Shown in pieces: positions 7,596 through 15,008 of a DNA stretch of 34,616 nucleotides. A program made the position numbers and the translations under genes. The number at the start of each line of letters is the position of its first letter. The first letter of the stretch is position 1. This DNA comes from Lawsonibacter sp. (GTDB taxonomy: Bacteria > Bacillota > Clostridia > Oscillospirales > Oscillospiraceae). Location of the stretch: NCBI GenBank assembly GCA_022795855.1, contig JAAWHL010000020.1, positions 1 through 34,616 on the forward strand. The letters run 5' to 3'. Below the pieces are notes generated by a model. It was not told the origin of the DNA, did no database searches, and worked only from the letters and a program-made list of their open reading frames with translations.

Positions 7596-8969
7596 ATGAG
7601 CCTGCACATAGAAGAATACATCCGCCCGGGCCGCCGGGCCCATCTGGTGGGCATCGGCGGGGTGTCCATGTCTCCGCTGGGGGAGGTGCTCCACGGCGCC
7701 GGCGCAGTCATCACCGGCTCCGACGCCCGCGAGAGCGCCGCCACGGAGCATCTGCGCTCCCTGGGCATCCCGGTGTCTATCGGGCACCACCCAGAGGGCG
7801 TCCGGGGCGCGGACTGCGTCATCCGCACCGCCGCCGTCCACGACGGCGACCCGGAAATCGCCGCCGCCCGCCGCCTGGGGATCCCCGTCTTCGAGCGGGC
7901 CCAGGCCTGGGGGGCCATCATGCGCAGCTACCAAAACGCGCTGTGCGTAGCGGGCACCCACGGAAAGACCACCACCACCTCCATGTGCACCCATATCTTC
8001 CTGGCCGCGGGGCGGGACCCCGCAGTGATGATTGGCGGCACCCTCCCCATCCTGGGGGCGGGCCACCGGGTGGGCCGGGGGGATACCATCATCCTGGAGT
8101 CCTGCGAGTACTGCAACTCCTTCCTCTCCTTTTTCCCCACCGTTGCGGTCATCCTGAACGTGGACGCCGACCACCTGGACTTCTTCAAGGACCTGGACGA
8201 CGTAAAGCGCTCCTTCCGGGCCTTCGCCCAGCTGGTGCCGGACCGTGGCTGCGTGGTGGCCGACCGGGACGACGGCAATACCATGGACGCGCTGGACGGC
8301 CTGGACCGCCCCCTGGTCACCTTCGGGCTGGTGGAGGGGGACGTCCACTCCGCCAATCTGACTTACCAGGGGGGCTTCGGCCGCTTCGATATCATCTCCC
8401 GGGGACAGCGGTTCGCCCACGCGGAGCTGTCCGTCCCCGGCGTTCACAACGTGCGCAACGCCCTGGCCGCCGCCGCCGCCGCCATCCAGCTGGGCGTCCC
8501 CGCCCGGGCGGTGGAGGAGGGGCTGAACGCCTTTCACGGAGCGGGCCGCCGCTTTGAGCCCAAGGGGGAGTACGCCGGCGCAAAAATCTATGACGACTAC
8601 GCCCACCACCCCCAGGAGCTGCTCGCCCTGCTGACCACTGTCAAGACCCTGGGCTACCGGCGGGTAATCTGCGCCTTCCAGCCCCACACCTACTCCCGCA
8701 CCAAGGAGCTGTTTGACGATTTTGCCGAGGTGCTGAAGCTGCCCGACCTGACCGTCCTGGCCGAGATATTCCCCGCCCGGGAGACCGATACCCTGGGCGT
8801 CTCCTCCCGGGACCTGGCCCGGCACATCCCCGGGGCGCTGTACTGTCCCACCCTGGAGGAGGTCACCCGGCAGCTGGCCCAGCTGGCCCAGCCCGGCGAT
8901 TTGATCCTCACCGTGGGGGCCGGCGACATCTACCTGGCCGGCGAAGCGCTGGCGGCGCTGGAGGGCTGA
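7596..8969 (+). CDS. murC: UDP-N-acetylmuramate--L-alanine ligase
   Basis: HLVGIGGVSMSPLGEVL, GTHGKTTTTSM, DDYAHHPQELLALL, QPHTYSRTK motifs. Confidence 0.96.
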   Translation: MSLHIEEYIRPGRRAHLVGIGGVSMSPLGEVLHGAGAVITGSDARESAATEHLRSLGIPVSIGHHPEGVRGADCVIRTAAVHDGDPEIAAARRLGIPVFERAQAWGAIMRSYQNALCVAGTHGKTTTTSMCTHIFLAAGRDPAVMIGGTLPILGAGHRVGRGDTIILESCEYCNSFLSFFPTVAVILNVDADHLDFFKDLDDVKRSFRAFAQLVPDRGCVVADRDDGNTMDALDGLDRPLVTFGLVEGDVHSANLTYQGGFGRFDIISRGQRFAHAELSVPGVHNVRNALAAAAAAIQLGVPARAVEEGLNAFHGAGRRFEPKGEYAGAKIYDDYAHHPQELLALLTTVKTLGYRRVICAFQPHTYSRTKELFDDFAEVLKLPDLTVLAEIFPARETDTLGVSSRDLARHIPGALYCPTLEEVTRQLAQLAQPGDLILTVGAGDIYLAGEALAALEG

Positions 8970-9059
8970 CCTCCTCCTTTTCCTCAGCGCCTTCTTGGAG
9001 CCTGTTTAACATCTCTCAGCACACCGGCCGTTCTCAAGCAGGGCCGCCCCGAAAACCGC

Positions 9060-9097
9060 GAATCCCGCGGAACCGGCACGCCGGTTCCGCGGGATTC
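9060..9097. terminator. Bidirectional terminator hairpin between convergent murC and recD2
   Basis: GAATCCCGCGGAACCGGC-AC-GCCGGTTCCGCGGGATTC, 18 complementary bp; no strong U-tract on either side. Confidence 0.65.
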
Positions 9098-9124
9098 TCC
9101 CTTTCTCGGGCCTGTTCTCCTCCC

Positions 9125-11329
9125 TCAGCCCTCCTCCGCCAGACGGGCCCGCAGCCCGGAGTACCGTCTGGTCTGGCGGTTGTTAGCCACCATCCGGGCC
9201 ACCGTATCCTCGTCGCCCACGGCGATAAACAGCTCCCGGGCCCGGGTGACGGCGGTATAGAGCACGCCCCGGGTCATCAGCATGGGCGCGCCGTCCAGGG
9301 CGGCCAGGATGACCGCCTGATACTCGCTGCCCTGGGACTTATGCACCGTCACGGCGAAGGCGGGCTCCAGCTCCCCCAGCATGTCGGCGGCGTACTCCAC
9401 CAGCCGCCCCTCGAAGTCCACGGTGACCGCCTCGCCGTCGATGGACAGCACCCGGCCCACGTCCCCGTTGAACACCCCCATGCCGGAGCGCAGCCCTCCG
9501 TTCTCCCGCCACAGGATGTCGTAGTTGTTCTTCACCTGCATCACCCGGTCCCCCTCCCGGAACACCCAGTCGCCGAAGCGCCGCTCCCCCTTGTCCTGGG
9601 AGGGGGGGTTCAGGGCGGCCTGGAGGGCCTGATTCAGGGCCCGGGTGCCCGTCCCCCGCCGGCGGGTGGGGGAGAGCACCTGAATCTGGTCGGCGGGGAT
9701 TCCCATACGCTCGGGCAGGCGGCGGCGGCACAGGTCCACAATGGTCTCCACCGCCGACTCGCTGTCCCGGCGGCGCAGGAAGAAGAAGTCCCCGTCGTTG
9801 CGTCTGAGGTCGGGCAGCTCCCCCCGGTTCACCAGGTGGGCATTCCGGATGATGGCGCTCTGGGCGGCCTGCCGGAAAATCTCGTCCAGGCGCACGCAGG
9901 GCACCCGCCCGCTGCGAATCAGGTCGGCGAACAGGCTCCCCGGCCCCACCGAGGGCAGCTGGTCCGGGTCCCCCACCAGCACCAGGCGGCAGTCCCCCCG
10001 CAGGGCGTCCAGCAGGGCGGCCATCAGGGGCACGTCCACCATGGAGGTCTCGTCCACAATCACCGCGTCGGCGGCCAGGGGGTCGTCCTGGTCCTTGGCG
10101 AACACCAGCCGCCCGGACCGGGGGTCGTACCCCGTCTCCAGCAGCCGGTGGATGGTGGAGGCCTCCGCTCCGCACAGCTCCCCCAGGCGCTTGGCCGCCC
10201 GCCCGGTAGGGGCGGCCAGGGCGGTCTCCAGCCCCAGGTCGTCAAACAGGGCCACCACCCCCCGCAGGCAGGTGGTTTTGCCGGTGCCCGGCCCGCCGGT
10301 CAGCAGCATCACCTGCCGCTGGGCGGCCAGAGCCACCGCCTGGAGCTGCTTCTCGTTGTAGCGCAGCCCCTGCCGGCGCTGGATGCGCTGGAGCAGCTTG
10401 TCCAGGTCGCCCGGGGGCAGCAGCTCCGCCCGGCTCATCTCCAGCAGCCGCTCCGCGATAGACTGCTCCGCCTGGAACAGGATGGGCAGGTACACCGCCT
10501 CCTGGCCGGCGGCGGGCTGGCACACCACCTCGCCCCGGCGCTCCAGAGCGGCCAGGCAGTCCTCCAGCAGATCCCCCGGCATGTCCAGCAGCACCGAGGT
10601 GGCCTCCACCAGCTTGCGCCGGGGGAGAAATACATGCCCGTTGTTCATGCTGTTGTGGGCCAGCTCGAACACCAGCCCCGCCTCCAGCCGCTGGGGGTCG
10701 TCCCCCTGCACCCCCAGCTCCAGGGCGATGCGGTCGGCGTCGGAGAAGGGCACCCCGAACTCCTCCCCCGCCAGCAGGTAGGGGTTGGACCGAACCACCT
10801 CCAGGGCCGCGTCGCCGTAGGCCCGGTACAGGGGCATGGCCAGGGTCATGGGCAGCTGATGGGCGGAGAGGAACTCGATCATCCGCCGCATCCCCATCTG
10901 GGCCCGGAAGGCGGCGCTGATTTGCCCCGCCCGCCTGGGGGTGATGCCCCGAATCTGAGCCAGCCGCTCCGGTTCCTCCTCAATCACGGTCAGGGTGTCC
11001 TCCCCGAAGGCCTCAATCAGGGCCCGGGCAGTGGCCTTGCCCACCCCCTTCACGGCCCCGGAGGACAGGTAGTGGAAGATTTCCTTCATCCCCTGGGGCA
11101 GGCGGCGCTCCACCGCCTCGGCCTTGAACTGCACGCCGTAGGCCGCGTGGCGCACCCAGCCGCCCCGTACCGACAGGTACTCCCCCGGGGCCACGCCGGG
11201 CATCTCGCCCACCACCGTCAGCTCCTCCTCCCCCGCCTCCAGGCGGAGGATGGTGTACCCGTTCTCCTCATTCTGGAAAATGATAGAGGAGACCGCGCCC
11301 TCCACCAGCTGCAACTCCTTCTGCTCCAT
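9125..11329 (-). CDS. recD2: ATP-dependent RecD-like DNA helicase (RecD2/TraA family)
   Basis: N-terminal RecD2 domain (VEGAVSSIIFQNEENGYTILRLEAG), Walker A LLTGGPGTGKTT, VDETSMVD, C-terminal FAVTVHKSQGSEYQAVI and YTAVTRAR. Confidence 0.93.
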   Translation of the reverse strand: MEQKELQLVEGAVSSIIFQNEENGYTILRLEAGEEELTVVGEMPGVAPGEYLSVRGGWVRHAAYGVQFKAEAVERRLPQGMKEIFHYLSSGAVKGVGKATARALIEAFGEDTLTVIEEEPERLAQIRGITPRRAGQISAAFRAQMGMRRMIEFLSAHQLPMTLAMPLYRAYGDAALEVVRSNPYLLAGEEFGVPFSDADRIALELGVQGDDPQRLEAGLVFELAHNSMNNGHVFLPRRKLVEATSVLLDMPGDLLEDCLAALERRGEVVCQPAAGQEAVYLPILFQAEQSIAERLLEMSRAELLPPGDLDKLLQRIQRRQGLRYNEKQLQAVALAAQRQVMLLTGGPGTGKTTCLRGVVALFDDLGLETALAAPTGRAAKRLGELCGAEASTIHRLLETGYDPRSGRLVFAKDQDDPLAADAVIVDETSMVDVPLMAALLDALRGDCRLVLVGDPDQLPSVGPGSLFADLIRSGRVPCVRLDEIFRQAAQSAIIRNAHLVNRGELPDLRRNDGDFFFLRRRDSESAVETIVDLCRRRLPERMGIPADQIQVLSPTRRRGTGTRALNQALQAALNPPSQDKGERRFGDWVFREGDRVMQVKNNYDILWRENGGLRSGMGVFNGDVGRVLSIDGEAVTVDFEGRLVEYAADMLGELEPAFAVTVHKSQGSEYQAVILAALDGAPMLMTRGVLYTAVTRARELFIAVGDEDTVARMVANNRQTRRYSGLRARLAEEG

Positions 11330-11351
11330 CCGGTCTCCCCCCTCCCTGTTT

Positions 11352-11681
11352 CTACTCCAGCAGCTCCTCCAGCCGGTCCGACGGCCACAAAACCGCACCG
11401 TTCCAGCGGGAGACCAGCCGCAGGGCCAGCTCCCGCCCCTCGGCGGACAGGCCTAAGTCGGCGACAGCCACCTGGCCCCCCAGCAGCCCCAGCCCACGCA
11501 GCCACATCAGCGCCCGCAGACTGCGCTCCAGCCCCTCGCCCGCGCCCCGGGCGGGCACAACGGTCCACACCCCCGGGCCGGCCGCAGGATAAAACAGCCG
11601 GCCGAACAGAAGTCCGCCCAGCAGTGCCAGGCCCAGCGCAGACAGCAGGGTCAGCGCCGCGTCCCACAGAATCTCCGTCAT
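11352..11681 (-). CDS. Small hypothetical protein with one N-terminal TM segment
   Basis: MTEILWDAALTLLSALGLALLGGLLFGRLF...; between two genes on the same strand. Confidence 0.55.
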   Translation of the reverse strand: MTEILWDAALTLLSALGLALLGGLLFGRLFYPAAGPGVWTVVPARGAGEGLERSLRALMWLRGLGLLGGQVAVADLGLSAEGRELALRLVSRWNGAVLWPSDRLEELLE

Positions 11682-11725
11682 CGCCCTCACCTCCGGGGCA
11701 TTCTATGCGCCGGAGGCCCGCAGGT

Positions 11726-12223
11726 TCACATCGCGGTGGAAAACAGGTTGATTCCCACGTGGGTCAGGGCGATCATGATGCACCCTGCGGTCATAACGCC
11801 CAGAATCACCGCGGGCATGGCCTTCTTCAGGCGCATGTCCAAAAACGCCGCGGCCAGCGACCCGGTCCAGGCCCCCGTCCCCGGCAGGGGGATGGCTACA
11901 AACAGCCACAGGCCCAGATACTGGTATCTGCTCACCTTTCTGCCCTTGAGGTGGGCCTTACGCTCCAGCTTGTCCACCAGCCGGTTCAGGCGGGGCAGGT
12001 AGCGGCGCATCCACTGAAAAATACGCCGGATGTACACAATGATAAAAGGGGCGGGGATGATATTCCCCACCACTGCCGCCGGAAAGGCCAGCTCGTAGGG
12101 CAGCCCCAGGGCCACCCCGAAGGGAATCCCCCCACGCAGCTCAATGATGGGTATCATGGATACCAGCATGGTGAACAGGCACTTGCCCGGGACGGCTGTG
12201 GTCAGCCACTGTAAAATTTCCAT
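11726..12223 (-). CDS. Small multi-drug export protein family (COG2426-like) membrane protein
   Basis: MEILQWLTTAVPGKCLFTMLVSMIPIIELRGGIPFGVALGLPYELAFPAAVVGNIIPAPFIIVYIRR; PIIELRGGIP and VAIPLPGTGAWTGSL motifs. Confidence 0.82.
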   Translation of the reverse strand: MEILQWLTTAVPGKCLFTMLVSMIPIIELRGGIPFGVALGLPYELAFPAAVVGNIIPAPFIIVYIRRIFQWMRRYLPRLNRLVDKLERKAHLKGRKVSRYQYLGLWLFVAIPLPGTGAWTGSLAAAFLDMRLKKAMPAVILGVMTAGCIMIALTHVGINLFSTAM

Positions 12224-12396
12224 AGATTTCCCGCTCCTTCCGCCGGCCGCGGGGTACAGAAGCAGAAGCGGCCCCGGCGGGACCGCTCTGCGCGTCCGGC
12301 GCTTTTTATCAGTGTAACATCTTTCCGTAAAAAAGTACACTGTGAAAGAAGAGAAATCGCGCCCGTCTCACAAAACTTTTTGGACAGCCCCGGCGG

Positions 12397-13371
12397 TCAG
12401 TTCTGCATCCTAATCTGCTGTACGTCAATCAGGGGGTAGCACACCAGCTTCTCCCCGTCCAGGTTCTCCCGGTACAGGTCCACCCCGGTAATCTGGCTGT
12501 TGTTGTAAGTATTGTAGTAGTACACGCCCTTGTCCACGTTGCAGCAGGAGGTGTAATAGGTCATCTCATAGGCGTCCTTCCCCGCCTGGACGCACCCCCT
12601 CTGCTGGGCCACCGACCCCAGGATATGGAAGAACTGGCTGACGCTCTCCCACTCTGAGCTTCCGCACACCGAGTTGAACTTGGTGAAGGCGGCCTTGACA
12701 AACCGGGAGGGGGAGGACAGGTCCCCCGGCAGTCCCATGGCCCCCATGCCCAGGCTGTAGGGCTCCAGGGGGATGGAGGAGCAGAACCGGTTGGTGGGGG
12801 CGTCCCGGGTCAGGCCCATGAAATTGTTCAGGTACACCATCTGAAAGGAGAAGGGCGGGTTGTTGGTCAGCACCCCCACCGGGTTGTCAAAAATCTTCAG
12901 CCCCTCCTCCACAGCCTCCAACGTAATCACCCGCTCCCGGTCGGCAATCATCCAGTGCAGCGGCGTCAGGGGCAACTCGCTGCTGAAGCGCTCATCCACC
13001 AGCCGGACGTCCTCCAGCAGCTTCTCCGCCTCCTCCACCCCGGCGCACTGGCCCAGCACCCAGCTGATGAGCTCAAAGGGGGCCACGCTGCGCATCCCCG
13101 CCTCCTCGGGCTTGTAAACCGCGTTCTCGGGAAAGCTCAGCCCCGCCATGCTCAGCCCCTTCTCGTTGGTCCCGTCAAAGTACAGCGGCGTGTCCCCGGC
13201 CAGATAGGCCATGCCGATTACCGCGTAGTGCTCCTCCTGGTCCCGGACCTTGCGGAAACGCAGGGGAAAGTTCCGGGGCGTGATGATAATCTGCTCCCGG
13301 CAGGGCGTGTATATGTCCAGGTTGCGCCCGAAATAGTGGTCCTTGGTGTGATAGGTGATGGCGGTACACAT
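12397..13371 (-). CDS. Choloylglycine hydrolase family protein (bile salt hydrolase-like)
   Basis: Begins MCTAITY with N-terminal nucleophile Cys2; FGRNLD, DGTNEKGLSMAGL, VLTNNPPF, SRFVKAAF motifs of the Ntn hydrolase family. Confidence 0.88.
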   Translation of the reverse strand: MCTAITYHTKDHYFGRNLDIYTPCREQIIITPRNFPLRFRKVRDQEEHYAVIGMAYLAGDTPLYFDGTNEKGLSMAGLSFPENAVYKPEEAGMRSVAPFELISWVLGQCAGVEEAEKLLEDVRLVDERFSSELPLTPLHWMIADRERVITLEAVEEGLKIFDNPVGVLTNNPPFSFQMVYLNNFMGLTRDAPTNRFCSSIPLEPYSLGMGAMGLPGDLSSPSRFVKAAFTKFNSVCGSSEWESVSQFFHILGSVAQQRGCVQAGKDAYEMTYYTSCCNVDKGVYYYNTYNNSQITGVDLYRENLDGEKLVCYPLIDVQQIRMQN

Positions 13372-13421
13372 AAAATCCCGTCCCTCCTGCCCTTTTCTCT
13401 CCAGAAAATCGGTCCGCCCGC

Positions 13422-13450
13422 TTGTATCGCGGCGGCGGAAATGATATAAT
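13422..13450 (+). promoter_or_regulatory. Putative sigma-A promoter of pyrE
   Basis: TTGTAT - 17 nt - TATAAT. Confidence 0.6.
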
Positions 13451-13513
13451 GTTTCGGTTGCTGCGCCACAGCCGTGTGACAGAACCTATTCTATGCGGAA
13501 AGAGGGCCTTTTT

Positions 13514-14185
13514 ATGACCTATCAGGAGGACTTTATTACTTTTATGGTGCGCTCCGGCGTGCTGACCTTCGGGGACTTTACCACCAAGTCCGGCCGGAAA
13601 ACCCCCTATTTCGTCAACACCGGCAACTATAAAACGGGGGCTCAGGCGGCCCGCCTAGGGGACTACTACGCCGCCTGCATCCAGGAGCACATGCCCCAGG
13701 GGATTGACTGCCTCTTCGGCCCGGCCTACAAGGGCATCCCCCTGGCCGTCTCCGCCGCCGCCTCCCTCTCCCGCAATTACGGCCGGGACCTGCCCTACTG
13801 CTTCAACCGCAAGGAGGCCAAGGACCACGGCGAGGGGGGCTCCATGGTGGGCTACCAGCCCAAGGACGGGGACCGGGTGGCCATCATCGAGGACGTGGTC
13901 ACCGCCGGCACCGCCGTGCGGGAGTCCATCGCGCTGTTCCGCTCCGTCGCCGCCGTGGAAATCAAGGCCCTGTTTGTCAGCGTGGACCGCATGGAGCGGG
14001 GCACCCGGGACTGCTCCACCCTGGACGAGCTGCGCCAGGACTACGGCATCCAGGTCTTCCCCATCGTCACCGTGCGGGAGGTCATCTCCTTCCTCCACAA
14101 CCACCCTGTGGACGGGGAGGTCCTCATTGACAGCGGCATGAAGGCCAGAATGGAGGACTATCTGTCCCGGTACGGGGCCCGGTAA
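13514..14185 (+). CDS. pyrE: Orotate phosphoribosyltransferase
   Basis: SGRKTPYFVNTGNYKTG, FGPAYKGIPLAVSAA, FNRKEAKDHGEGG, VAIIEDVVTAGTAVRES. Confidence 0.95.
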   Translation: MTYQEDFITFMVRSGVLTFGDFTTKSGRKTPYFVNTGNYKTGAQAARLGDYYAACIQEHMPQGIDCLFGPAYKGIPLAVSAAASLSRNYGRDLPYCFNRKEAKDHGEGGSMVGYQPKDGDRVAIIEDVVTAGTAVRESIALFRSVAAVEIKALFVSVDRMERGTRDCSTLDELRQDYGIQVFPIVTVREVISFLHNHPVDGEVLIDSGMKARMEDYLSRYGAR

Positions 14186-14205
14186 GCGGCAGAGGGCTCT
14201 TGAGT

Positions 14206-14895
14206 ATGGAACGGTCCATCCATGCCGGACACCGCCTGCGGGTCAAGCAGGAGTTTCTCACCCATGGCCTGGGGAGCTGGCCGGAGCACCGGGTGCTGGA
14301 GCTGCTGCTGTTCTACGCCCTGCCCCAGGGCGACGTGAACGGCCTGGCCCACGAGCTCATCGAACGCTTCGGCTCCCTGTCCGGAGTGCTGGACGCCTCC
14401 CCGGACGAGCTGTGCAAGGTGAAGGGCGTCAGCGAGCACACCGCCGCCCTCCTCCGTCTGATTCCCGCCCTGGCCGGGCGCTATCTGGGCAGCCGCACCC
14501 AGGTGCGGCCCGTGGTCCACGACGCCCGGGACGCCTACGAGATTCTGTCCAGCTGCTTTTTCGGCGCACGGAACGAGATGTCCTACGTCCTGTGTCTGGA
14601 CGGCAAAAACCAGTATCTCGGCGTGCGCAAGCTGTCCGAGGGGTGCATCGACTCCACCTCCGTCAACATCCGCCGCATCGCCGAGGAGGCCATGGCCCTC
14701 CGGGCGGCGAAAATCTATCTCGCCCACAACCACATCAGCAACATCGCCCTGCCCTCCCAGGCGGACGTCAGCAGCACCATGGTCATCCGCACCGCCCTGG
14801 CGGGCGTCGGCGTGGAGCTGGTGGACCACCTGATTTTTGTGGACGGGGACATGGTATCCCTGCGTGAGAGCGCCCGGGCCTATGAGCTGTTCTGA
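14206..14895 (+). CDS. radC: RadC-like JAB/MPN domain protein
   Basis: HRVLELLLFYALPQGDVNGLAHELIERFGSLSGVLDAS; metal motif HNHISNIALPSQAD (HxHx10D retained). Confidence 0.88.
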   Translation: MERSIHAGHRLRVKQEFLTHGLGSWPEHRVLELLLFYALPQGDVNGLAHELIERFGSLSGVLDASPDELCKVKGVSEHTAALLRLIPALAGRYLGSRTQVRPVVHDARDAYEILSSCFFGARNEMSYVLCLDGKNQYLGVRKLSEGCIDSTSVNIRRIAEEAMALRAAKIYLAHNHISNIALPSQADVSSTMVIRTALAGVGVELVDHLIFVDGDMVSLRESARAYELF

Positions 14896-14947
14896 TTTCC
14901 CATTCTGCCCCGTTCCGGAGCTTTTTCCGGGGCGGGGCAAAAAAGCC

Positions 14948-14976
14948 TTGATATCGAACCTCTGTTCTGATATAAT
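14948..14976 (+). promoter_or_regulatory. Putative sigma-A promoter of uvrB
   Basis: TTGATA - 17 nt - TATAAT. Confidence 0.7.
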
Positions 14977-15008
14977 ACGGATGCAGCTTCACCACAGGAG
15001 GAATCCCT

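Noticed and set aside
9341-12214. 957-aa plus-strand ORF opposite recD2 and neighbours
   Set aside because: Spans several genuine minus-strand genes; Gln/Gly/His/Pro-rich shadow ORF with no recognisable motifs.
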